From the NCBI GenBank assembly GCA_946811185.2, contig OX328097.1:58309063-58373062 (forward strand): a stretch of DNA of 64,000 nucleotides, in the 5' to 3' direction. The stretch is from Hippopus hippopus. Lineage: Eukaryota; Mollusca; Bivalvia; Cardiida; Cardiidae. Position 1 is the stretch's first letter, and every line of letters begins with the position of its first letter. Under the pieces are notes generated by a model. It searched no databases, was not told where the DNA came from, and saw only the letters and a program-made list of their open reading frames with translations. A program made the translations under genes and the position numbers. This document shows positions 45,243-55,160 of this stretch, in pieces.

Positions 45243-45504
45243 GGCCTGTAACATGCGAAAAGGGGCATTCGGACATTTGCGTAAAGTGTCAATCCGGATC
45301 AGCCTGCGCGGTCCGCGCAGGCTAATCCGAGACGACACTTTTCGTTCTTATGCATTTTTCTCTTTCGCACAAGTCTACTGTAGTACAAAATCGAATGTAG
45401 TTGTAAAGTGTCGCCTCAGAATCAGTCTGTGCGGACTGCGCAGGCTGATCCGAGATGACATTGTATGCAAATGTCCGAATGCCCCTTTTCGCGTTTTGCA
45501 AGCC
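45243..45504 (+). mobile_element. B element, full length
   Basis: GGCCTGTAACATGCG to CGCGTTTTGCAAGCC; first palindrome CCTGCGCGGTCCGCGCAGG. Confidence 0.85.
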
Positions 45505-45750
45505 AAATTATTGGGGGAAAAACAGATTAAACACCACAATTTTAAGGTTGTTTTTGCTAGAATATGTAAATAAAAAACTGAGTTGCGGACAGTGTAGATC
45601 AAACAACTGACTCGTACATATCAGTTTGTTAATTTCCTAGACTTACTGTCTTTCTCTAGATCAGTATTGTGCTTCTGGGCAAGTATTTTGAGAGAAAAGG
45701 AACAGTTTACTAGTAAAAATAACAGATCTCCTATAAACAATAATAGATTT

Positions 45751-45810
45751 GAGCCATGCTCTGTGGAAAGAGAGGTTTAATGCATTTGCAAAAGGTATCA
45801 ACAAAACAAA
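45751..45810 (+). mobile_element. A element fragment
   Basis: Only the left end survives (GAGCCATGCTCTGTG to AAAGGTATCAAC). Confidence 0.6.
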
Positions 45811-46285
45811 TTAATTTTTTCAGACGCCAAGTGAGCTGCATTCTTAGAAGCCTGGGTCCAGGCGGTAATAATTTATTGATCACTCTAAAATACTCTGGGC
45901 TAAATTGGGTCTGTTGTTGATCTTTGGCTCTATCAGTATATTATTGTTTCCGTTATTATCACCGTTATTTTTGACAAAGTAACGTCCGACAGATAGAACA
46001 GAGAAAATTGAACGGACTGGAGCCCTGGCTACGTTCGTGGCGACAGCTTTTATAATGCTTGAACAATTTCAGTATTGTGTAACGTGTATAAAGTCAGACA
46101 ATCCAAAACAATAACAAAGAACGGCTGTCATAATTCGCCTGCAACACGCGAAAAGGTGCATTCGAACATTTGCGTAAACCGTCGTCTCGGATCAGCCTGC
46201 GCACTCCGCGCTGGCTAATCCGAAACGACTCTTTCGGTTTCTATGTAATTTTCTGTTTTGCGCATGTCTACTATAGTACAAAACT

Positions 46286-46632
46286 ATTATACTGCAAAGA
46301 AATTTCTCGTGATCTGATTGGATAATATGCCCCGAACACGTATATCATGTACACTGGCAAAACCAACGTAAAAGAAGTTTCCCTTTCGGGAGCCTCGTAT
46401 ACATTGACTACACTTTCAACACAACATCCCAAATGGCGGCGTCGATCAAGATTAGCATCAAGATTATGAACCAAACTGCACGTTTTACCAATGTTTCAGT
46501 GACGTCAGTTTTCATTGAATTGGGGCACTCAGAAGGGAAACTCTACTTCGTCAGCGTACTCAATTTTTGAAACCAAAAAACAGTAAAAATTCGCTTAACA
46601 CACGTTGGAATGGTTAAACTTTGCAGTATAAT
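46286..46632. mobile_element. Short TIR element inserted in a B element
   Basis: TTATACTGCAAAG at the left (from 46287) and CTTTGCAGTATAA at the right are inverted; both lie next to TA, consistent with a Tc1/mariner-like MITE. It is followed directly by the 199-bp palindrome. Confidence 0.5.
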
Positions 46633-46638
46633 AAATTC

Positions 46639-46837
46639 GTTGTACGGTCAGGTGGCAGGGGACTTGGAAACTTGTTCACGGCTGTGGTGAATCATGTCGT
46701 CACCTCGCCTTCGGCTCGGGGCGACATGATTCACCACAGCTGTGAACAAGTTTCCAAGTCCCCGAAGGCGAGGTGACGACATGATTCACCACAGCCGTGA
46801 ACAAGTTTCCAAGTCCCCTGCCACCTGACCGTACAAC
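46639..46837. repeat. 76-bp perfect inverted repeat around a partial third copy
   Basis: The arms 46639-46714 and 46762-46837 are exact reverse complements (starting GTTGTACGGTCAGG, ending CCTGACCGTACAAC). The 47-bp centre is a further partial copy of the right arm with one change (CAGCTGTG for CAGCCGTG). It sits in the insertion stack within the B element at 46137-46951. Confidence 0.85.
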
Positions 46838-47107
46838 TAATAATGTAGTCGTGAAGTGTCGTATCGGATTAGCCTGCGCGGACTGCGCAGAATGATCCGA
46901 GACGACACTTTACGCAAGTGTCCGAATGCCCCTTTTCGCGTGTTGCAAGCCATCTAGTGAAACCGCTATTGGTTGTCACTTGGACAGATTGATGAATATT
47001 CCATCTTTGTAAAGATGCCCGTCTACAGCCGGTGAGCAAAAACGCTGTTAAATTTCAAACAATTTAGAATGGTACAGAAATCAGTCCTTTGTGTAAACAT
47101 GAATAAA

Positions 47108-47329
47108 TTACTGACATATATGGTGTAATTGAAAAAAAGAAACTCGGAGATTTGTATTAGAAACCGAACATTGGTCAGAAGAAAACTGGCTGACGATCGA
47201 AGCTGTAAACAATGGCGGTGCGTCACGGAAATTTATCGTTGGTTTCCGCCTAGAGTCGGATACGGTGTCATTTGCATATAGGTCGCGACCTCCGTCTGAT
47301 AATCGAGGCTGCAACAGAGAAGCCTCCAT
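47108..47329 (-). other. CpG-richer segment with open frame starting MEASLLQ
   Basis: The minus-strand ATGGAGGCTTCTCTG is followed by an open frame with residues such as PRLSDGGRDLYANDTVSD. The area 47000-47520 is richer in CpG than its surroundings and contains AACAATGGCGG on the plus strand, a motif often seen at animal 5' ends. It could be a promoter and first exon. No donor is convincing. Confidence 0.2.
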
Positions 47330-47903
47330 ATTCCTTTGTTTACCTCATTAGACGCAGGGCGAAGGTCAAATATACTCACGTGACAGAATGCATGATCATC
47401 ATACGAATCTACCCGAGTGTATAGCGGATATATCGAAAATCTTCGATTTAAAAACCGGAAACGACGAGTCTGTTTACATGGAAGGCCGCAACTCAGCGAA
47501 ATGCATTTTCTATCGACCGTAATCTAAGCAACCTTGCAACCGTCAGGCGCAATATTTGGCATGAAGATATAAGAATGACTATAGTTTGATAAAATAAAAG
47601 ACAAAATGAGTTAAAACTGGCTGAAAATGAACTACTTGTAGAAATTTGATAAATTTTCGGTTTTATAGGGCGTTTTCTTCGGAATGATGTGTTCAGGTAT
47701 TTTACCTCTATACCATGGGCACGGCGACAAGATCAGTGTATTATTCAAACAAACTCCGTTTAGAACGAGGCAAATATCAGAAAACCAAAAATGGTCACGG
47801 AAGCAAAGTAACACGTTTCAAACCGGTCTCACAATAGGAATTTCGAGAGTATATACTCGTATATGTACAGTGTATTGTATTACATGTATATGTGTGGCTA
47901 AAC

Positions 47904-48144
47904 GGGATTAGGGCATCTCCGTGATGCATTATACCAAGGCACGTCATCACATAATTATGGATTCGTAAAATCCATTTTGTCTAACAACCAACTGAAATAT
48001 GAGGTAGTCTTGTCCTTTGACATGCAAAAAAATGATCCATAGCAAAACGTTTCGACTCAGGTCAGCTTGCGTGGAATGCACATGTTTACCTTGATGGACA
48101 CTTTTTGTAGATGTATTTAACCGCCTCTTTACATAGCATGGCTC
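47904..48144 (-). mobile_element. A element, left end truncated
   Basis: Starts at GGGCATCTCCGTGATGC and ends CATAGCATGGCTC, 10 bp before a B element. Confidence 0.7.
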
Positions 48145-48154
48145 ATCTATATAT

Positions 48155-48253
48155 GGCCTGCAACACGCGAAAAGGGGCATTCGGACATTTGCGTAAAGTT
48201 TCGTCTCGGATCAGCCTGCGCAATCCGGGCAGGCTTATCCGAAACGACACTGT
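48155..48253 (+). mobile_element. B element, left third only
   Basis: GGCCTGCAACACGCG through the first palindrome (CCTGCGCAATCCGGGCAGG), then unrelated sequence. Confidence 0.75.
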
Positions 48254-50414
48254 TTTTAAGTTGGAATACGAAGCATGCCAACTTAGATTTAGCAAAACCG
48301 GAAAATGAAAACAGAATAATTCATTCCGGGTACCCGAAGAACACAACACAAGGATATGAATACACCAGGGACTGGTTTTCATCTCAACTTGCCATGGATG
48401 ACCCGTTTGTAATAACCGAAGATAATAATATGGGACATGTATTACTTTCGGGACAAATATGCATAAATAGCCATCAAAACCTTCGTAGACTTGTTTTTAA
48501 AAGATTCAAAAAGAAAGTAAAGACAGCGTATGAATATGTCGCTGTGCTTCGGTGTTTGCTTATTTGGTAATCACGTGATCTTTATTTCTCAGAAAACAAG
48601 TTTCAGTTTCTAAACGGCCTAGTTTCACTTTCTAAACGGCCTTATTGCACACTTTAAGAAAATAGTTCATATACATTTTGTCAATAATTTTGTTAAAAAC
48701 GTCATTGAAGGGAGACAAAGTCTTGTGAATATTTATTAACATAAAAAACTCTTTCGATTAAAACTATTTGCATTTCATTACTTCCCTTAATATCGCGAAA
48801 TCAAGTATCTACAGCGCGCATTGACTTAATTTGATAGTTGGTGGATGCACAGAATCATCTTGGGGTTAAGTAAACAGTTTTAATATCGATGAATTTTTTT
48901 AATTTTGGATCACGAACAATAAATATCGAGTCGATGTATAAAGGTTGCAGGAATGAAGTTTTAGTTTGCGACTGGCGTGAAAATTGAGTCTCAAGAGGTC
49001 ACTGTATAAAAACTAAACTGCCGATTTCAAGAGCAGTAGCGTTTACTTGATTTCACGCAATTTATTATTACTAATTGTATTTTCTTGAAACTCGGAGTAT
49101 ATGTTCACTATCAAAACAGCAACCTATGCCATCAAGGGAAATAACTCCAAATGCATTTTGTAAGAATTTTGTCCCTTTTTCGATTTAGATCTTTTTCACT
49201 ATCCAGCACCCACAGCCGAGCGTGGCACCAGCATGCGGCGCTCTTGTTACTGTTTAAGCCTGTACTTTCTGTCTGTCTGTCCACAGTTGACTTGCAGACT
49301 GAGTCTCTATTAATATACATCCAATTTTTAGGCAGCATAATACATGTTATAGGGGTCAGCTATAGTTGTGCTTGTTGCAGCAGTAGCTCCTTGGCTTAAA
49401 ACTTCAAAATCACAATTTAAGGTTTGTCAAAAATCTTGACTTGAATGATCTTCGCAAGTCCATTTTCTCTGGAATGATCGAACCATATCTTAACAGCGTT
49501 GCACAACTGTTTATCTACATCGGATATGATTTTCATGCCCTACATCGAAAAATCGGAAGCATATTGTTGTCGAGCGTGCCTGTGGTGAGACATAGCGTTA
49601 CAATGTCGTTTTGGCGTCCATCTGGTAAAAACTTAGCATTTCCCTATTACTCCAAAATTATTCAAGTTACATTGAACAATGCTCATATTTTTCATGTAGA
49701 CACCTTTCGTCAATATGCACCTTATGAGGGTCACATGTCCTAGACCAAAGTCAACTTTTAACCCAGATTACGGTAAGAATGGACTTCCTGTCAATATGCA
49801 TATAATGAGTGTCACAAGTCCAATGTCAGTGTCAATATTTTGATCCTTTCTTCAAAATTTATCACAGAAACTTAACATTTAAATAAAAATGTTCATATTT
49901 GGTACGAAGGTAACAGTCATGGATAGAGATCAGCTGATGACAAGGTCATAGTAATCTGACAAGGTCGAAGTCAAACATAAAATCCATTCACCAGATAATT
50001 GGCTGTTACAGAGGCATTTGTTTTTCACAAAAAAAGGGTCTTGTTTTGCAAAAAATATCATGGTCGAAAGTTAGCAGGCATGTGCTTGAAGTTCAGGTTG
50101 TAAACTCTTCCAAAATATCACATTTTCTTTTGTTTTCCGTGTGAAAAATTGTCAGATGTCCGATCAGGTTTCTCAAAATTTCTCACTTTCAGCCATGTAA
50201 TATGAAAATGTTTCACTTTGAAGCAAACTACTCTAATCACTAACGAAGCAATCTTTCATTTCAAATAATCTGAGGTATCTATAGACTTCATGAAAAATAG
50301 GAATACCATAAGAAAGAAAGGTTTCAAAGACATCGTTAAAAAAACATAGATAGAAACAAGTTTGTATTGCATTTACCGCATTCCAACTTAGCAGTGCTTT
50401 CAGTGCTTTGATTA
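48254..50414. other. Gene-free stretch
   Basis: No family A-E copy. 49440-49990 contains motifs such as ACCTTATGAGGGTCACATG and CAATATGCATATAATGAGTG that repeat loosely in tandem, perhaps the tail of an old retroelement. The frame 49441-49743 has no recognised domain. Confidence 0.35.
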
Positions 50415-50567
50415 TTTAATTCTCTGTTTTGCCCAGGTCTACTGTAGCACAAAAAGTGATGTCGTCGTAAAGTGCCGTCTCGGATTAGCATGCGCGGATT
50501 GCGCAGGCTGATCCGAGACGACACTTAACGCAAATGTCCGAATGCCTCTTTTCGCGTGTTGCAAGCC
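50415..50567 (+). mobile_element. B element, right half
   Basis: From CTGTTTTGCCCAGGTCTACTG to GCGTGTTGCAAGCC with one palindrome (ATGCGCGGATTGCGCAGG). Confidence 0.77.
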
Positions 50568-50798
50568 ATATGGAATGTACTTTATCGCTTATAAGATTTA
50601 AGATTTATTTTGTATTTCTCTTCCGAAAAGCTAGACTGTTTGGTTTTACTCTTACCAAGGGACACACAACAGGTCGATTAGTCGTTACGCAATGCTAGAT
50701 CTACTTGATAAACTTGATATTTTGTCTCCAGCTTTAGGTTGATTTATCGAAGACGGTGTATGATGCAATTGTTCCCTTGTGCTGTTGTGGGCTACAAT

Positions 50799-51025
50799 TC
50801 AACTCTTTACCAGACGACAAAATTATAAACGCGACCAAATTGAAAGCATTTGCAGACGACAAATTAAAATTAGTTCAAGTTATGATTTCTGTCTTAGACT
50901 GGGTTGAAAATCTTATGGGAAATGGAGAAAACGCTGTTCTAGTGACCACCATTTTCTCCCACAATGTTTTGAAAAGGGTTCTTTCTAGAGGTCTGTAAAT
51001 CTCGGGATTTTTTGGTAAAGGGTTA
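50799..51025 (+). mobile_element. D element, full length
   Basis: CAACTCTTTACCAGACGAC to TTTTTTGGTAAAGGGTTAA. Confidence 0.78.
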
Positions 51026-51030
51026 ACTAT

Positions 51031-51104
51031 ATTTCGGGGAGTGTGCACGCCAGGATCAGCCTGCAGATACTCTTCATGCAGTCATCTTGGTTTACACTCT
51101 CCGC
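51031..51104. mobile_element. C relic
   Basis: GTGTGCACGCCAGGATCAGCC / TGCAGTCATCTTGGTTTACAC. Confidence 0.4.
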
Positions 51105-51134
51105 CCCTATACGAATAGGTTCTAGTTTTTCTTA

Positions 51135-51356
51135 ACCTATAACCACACAATCCTGACTTTTAACAACCCTGAGAAAGTAAGCTTTTGAAAACAATGTGGG
51201 AGAAGGAGAAAATGCTGCTAATTAGCATTTCCTCCTTTATCCACAGTGTTTTCTATCTTTCCCAAAATAAGTTTTAATTTTTTAATCCCATATGATTTTT
51301 CGTCTATAAATGCTTCAAATTGGGACCAGTCTAAAATTGTGTCGTATGGTAAAGAA
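51135..51356 (-). mobile_element. D element, full length
   Basis: AACCTATAACCACACAATCC to ATTGTGTCGTATGGTAAAG; loop GCTGCTAATTAGC. Confidence 0.77.
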
Positions 51357-51480
51357 AGTATGGCATCTAATCATTAGATCTACCCTTTTCAGCACAGATG
51401 AACTGGACCTCTTTCCACACCTTTTAAAAGCAATCCACCAAAATTCCGATAGATAGTTAAATCAGCTTTACGAAACAAGC

Positions 51481-51546
51481 AGATGGAATAGATCCAAAAT
51501 CAGACCGCTCGATCTGTGTAGTCTGATTTTGATCTATGTCATTTGC
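51481..51546. mobile_element. C hairpin, diverged
   Basis: TAGATCCAAAATCAGACCG / GTGTAGTCTGATTTTGATC. Confidence 0.6.
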
Positions 51547-51549
51547 AAT

Positions 51550-52820
51550 ATTCTTTTTTTTTTATCACCTATATATGTATAGGCCTATATAGATGACACT
51601 GAAAGGGCTATCAAAATTATATTGAAAATAAGTCTGTAAAATCGGCAGCATACATGTGAAGATCTCTTGGTCATACTGTGGAATGAACGAGCAGACGATG
51701 TTGCTCAAAGATTAGAGTCGAAAGATTTACATTATCTGCAGTCTGATCTTCAGCTTCATGGGATTCGAGGGACATCGAGGTTATGTTCGATACGATTGAA
51801 TGTTTTCCGGGAGGTTTTGTATTACTTCCCTTTATGATTTTAAAGCCTTTTCTATATGTTACAGAAAACACAGACTGGATAAACTAGTAATGATTAAAAT
51901 ACTGATACTGTTAGATGTTTTCCAAAGTTTGTACTAATTTAAAGTAATAACAGGTTATTTACCTATATAACCGTTACCTTTTTTAAGGTAAATTGATTAT
52001 TATTTAAATTATTATGTAAGGTTTGTTTACCCAACGACCCTACGTCTGCAAGACGTGCTAGTCACGTCAAAATGTTTTCAATCGAATGTGGTTGAACGCG
52101 CAACATGTGTTCGGCCTACATTTCTGCAGACCTGGCTTTCGGGTTCGGGTCACCATAATACATCATTAATGCCTATGTACCTGAACGGAGCGCGACACAT
52201 TAACACTTGGCTAGTAGGAAGGCATTTTCACACGATAGAGTCACTTTCGCTCAAATGTTCAGATTCATACTTTAAGAGAAAACAAAAACACTTTTTCTCC
52301 TTTTCTCCACTCTGTTCGTTAAGACAGGCTCATTGGGTTAAAGGTAGCCTGGCATTCAGGCCCTGCATTTAAGTCATTCTAATAAACAAGGTACACAACT
52401 ACAGCAAATTCACAGAAATATGTGTTGTTATTTGCCCTTCTTCTGAACCAGACATTCAGAACATTGAGAACACAGAGTATTTGTTTTGCAGTTTTACTTG
52501 ATGATATTGTTTTAATGAAAATTCTCTATTTAACGGACTGACACCAGTCTAGGTTAAAGGATATGATTCACGACCAACATAGAATGTGCAGGGGCTTTTG
52601 TTATAGTTTAAGGATTGAAAATTACGGTACTAAGACGAAGCGGGAACTATAAGATGGTTAGTTTTGGCATTTACATTTTTGATTTACAAGTACATGACCT
52701 TCATATCATGAAAATATGTTCATGGTGTTGCACCACTGCTGTTTCAAGGCCGCGAATGCATTCGGATAAACCACGAATGATGCGTTGCTCAACTCCCTCA
52801 GACAGTGTATAACGTCGTTG
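51550..52820. other. Gene-free stretch
   Basis: No supported element; the frame 52055-52372 is without recognised motifs. Confidence 0.35.
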
Positions 52821-53772
52821 TCTGTGTATGTCATATTCTTCAAAGATTTGACCTGTTAGCTATGACGCATCACTATCCTGTACAGGACAACTATTAATAC
52901 GCGGTCTGTAAACTAAAACTCGCCGCTTATAAAGTAGCAATGGAGAAAATGGCTAAAAAAATACCTCCGATTTATTAAAAATTTAATTATTTCAATCAGG
53001 AAAATAGTTTTTACAAATACTATTGTTTTACTGCTCATCTTTGAATACAGTTTCTAAATATAAACAATAGGGATATTATGCAGGGTTTTTCCACAAGAAA
53101 TGTCTGGGCTTATACCGAAGCTACTTCCAAAACCGGTAGGGGCGTTTTTTTTTTTAGTAAATACTTGGCTTGGTTACCATGTTAGCTAACTGTAGCTGGA
53201 TGAATCGCACAAGGTAGCGTTTTACTGAGTAAACTTTTATTTTATTTTTGAATTCGAAGTAACGGTTGTTGTTTTGAAAAGTAGTCCGGTTGTGTACCCA
53301 TAATGCCCAAATCAGATAGATGTGTATTTAAAAAAAATGCCTGATAGCCAGGTACCTACACGGTGTATTTCTTCACCGGAAGTACTCCGTTTTACCGCAA
53401 TGGTAAGGCTCCTCTCAAAAAAAAAACAAATAAAATACAGGGATTTCCTTAGTCTGCGCGTGTCATTTTCTTCGAAGATTTGACCTGTCTGCTATGCTTT
53501 GAGAAAATGGCTAAAAAAATACCTCTGTGGAGAAATCTAGCCTGTTGTTTGCTCCAAATTTCTTAAAAATTTAATTATTTCAAACGGAAAAAAAGTTTTT
53601 ACAAATACTATTGTTTTGCTGCACATTTTTGAATATAGACAATATAACATTATCTTTGAATATAGACTTTAGGGAAACCAGGAGTTGTGCAGGATTTTTC
53701 CACTGACTTATCGACGAGAAATGTCTGGGCTTATACCGAAGCTATTTCCAAAGCCTGTAGGTGCTTTTTTTA
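52821..53772 (+). repeat. Direct duplication, ~320-bp units ~635 bp apart
   Basis: Unit 1 (52821-53153) and unit 2 (53456-53772) share GATTTGACCTGT, GAGAAAATGGCTAAAAAAAT, TTTACAAATACTATTGTTTT and AAATGTCTGGGCTTATACCG in the same order, with indels. No coding content is seen. Both units end in T-runs, which suggests two retro-insertions or a tandem duplication. Confidence 0.65.
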
Positions 53773-54048
53773 TCAAAAGCCACCAACTTTTGTTCCAGTG
53801 TTAAAAAAGGTTTGTCTGCCAGCAACTGAACTTTGACACATTGTACTGTAACACATTTTTAGACTTTTAATAATATCCACACATTTAAATGATATGAATT
53901 AAATTTATTTGCAACTTCTCCCCATTGTTAACATTTTGCAGTTAAAAGGAAGGCTACTGCCGTATTACAACTAAGAATTGTTGAAAGCTGTACAATGCAA
54001 GATTTAAATGAACCAACGAATCTCGCGGAAACAATGGAAGTAAAAAAA

Positions 54049-54289
54049 GGAAGCGTTAACCTTTTCCAACGTAATCCCCGCTTTTTAAACGATCCTAAAC
54101 ACAGAGGGTTTTGAAAAACATTTTGGGAAAAAAAGATAACACTGGAAACCAGTATTTCCTTCTTTTCCCCCAACAATGTTTTCGATATTTTTAAAAAACA
54201 AATCCCATCATTTGAGCTGCATTTATTTTGTCATCTGCAAATGCTTTTAATTTTGGACAAGTGTAAAATGTTGTCGTCTGGTTAAGGGT
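54049..54289 (-). mobile_element. D element, full length
   Basis: GCGTTAACCTTTTCCAACG to TTGTCGTCTGGTTAAGGG. Confidence 0.77.
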
Positions 54290-54314
54290 TAAAACATTGA
54301 TAGCTAGCTCAGGT

Positions 54315-54736
54315 AACCAAGTGATTAGTAAGCCCCTCGTCACGTCGATATATGTCTGTTTGTTCATGTGACCTACACTTTTGCACAGGGGGTTTAACGC
54401 ATCTCCCAGCCGCATTATACCAAGCAAGTCATTACATAATTATGGATCAATAAAATCCATTTGTTTCTAACAACCGACTTAACCCGGAGGTAAAATGGTC
54501 CTTTGACATGCAGAAAGTTTACAAGTATATGTAGCAAAAAGTATCAACCCATGTCAGCCTGCGCGGACTGCGCAGGCTGACATGGGTCGATACTTTTTGC
54601 AGATGTATTAAATCCCCTTTTCACAGATGTATTAAACAGATGTATTATACAGATGTATTAAAACCCCTTTTCACAGAGCATGGCTCATGTTTATTAACGC
54701 CCACTTCTTCATCTAGGGGCCGGTTAAAGTGTTGTA
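54315..54736 (-). pseudogene. Copy C of the exon 9 tail, split by an A element
   Basis: A third, older copy. Its 5' half (54736-54688) has a TAG just before the MKKW position. Its 3' half (54384-54315, running from the ACATGAACAAACAGAC segment) has a 4-bp deletion. The halves are separated by the A element at 54370-54684. Confidence 0.75.
54370..54684 (-). mobile_element. A element inserted in exon 9 copy C
   Basis: Core palindrome intact (GCCTGCGCGGACTGCGCAGG). The right end carries a local expansion of GATGTATTAAA units. A 6-bp repeat TCATGT (54364-54369, 54685-54690) flanks it. Confidence 0.8.
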
Positions 54737-54740
54737 CAAA

Positions 54741-54829
54741 TTAGTGTTCAGTGAGACCCTCGTCACGTCGATATCTGTCTGTATGTTTGTTCATGTGTAT
54801 TATCTCCCATTTCTTCATCCCAGTGTCGG
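54741..54829 (-). pseudogene. Tandem copy B of the exon 9 tail
   Basis: Starting 107 bp beyond the true stop, this copy repeats the last ~25 codons of exon 9 and its TAA. In frame it encodes the same residues from MKKWEIIHMNKH to GLTEH. All four differences within the coding part (ATC/ATA, AAT/AAC, CTA/CTC, CAT/CAC) are silent. No splice acceptor precedes it and the upstream residues diverge, so it is probably part of the 3'-UTR rather than an alternative exon. Confidence 0.8.
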
Positions 54830-54847
54830 TAAAAGCCATGTAGAAAA

Positions 54848-54979
54848 TTAATGTTCAGTTAGACCCTCGTCACGTCGATATCTGTCTGTATGTTTATTCA
54901 TGTGGATTATCTCCCATTTCTTCATCCATGGTCCTGGTAAGGTGGTATCGAAGTCTGGGTCTTCTTGTAGATCTACAGC
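54848..54979 (-). CDS. PhyH-like dioxygenase terminal exon 9
   Basis: 132 bp: 43 codons plus TAA, after the acceptor tacaacag. It encodes AVDLQEDPDFDTTLPGPW, MKKWEIIHMNKHTDR and YRRDEGLTEH. The 3' two-thirds recur in two further copies just beyond the stop. The codons for Asn-Lys contain AATAAA (positions 54895-54890). Confidence 0.87.
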   Translation of the reverse strand, partial: AVDLQEDPDFDTTLPGPWMKKWEIIHMNKHTDRYRRDEGLTEH

Positions 54980-55104
54980 CTGTTGTATGTTGAAAAGTAT
55001 AAGTATAATCTATGGATAGACCTTGTAAATTGCAATGTGAGATCTGTAAAAAGGTGACTGGTGTAAGCAGACGGACGGGAAAGAGAGAGTGAGACAGAGA
55101 CAAC

Positions 55105-55160
<56 letters not shown>

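Larger units (their letters stand above)
46137..46951 (+). mobile_element. B element split by two nested insertions
   Basis: The left part (46137-46285) and right part (46840-46951) are the two halves of one B element broken in the middle TCTAATG segment. Confidence 0.8.

Noticed and set aside
52055..52372. 105-codon open frame
   Set aside because: No domain, no splice signals, and it includes a D-like fragment (TTTCTCCTTTTCTCC).
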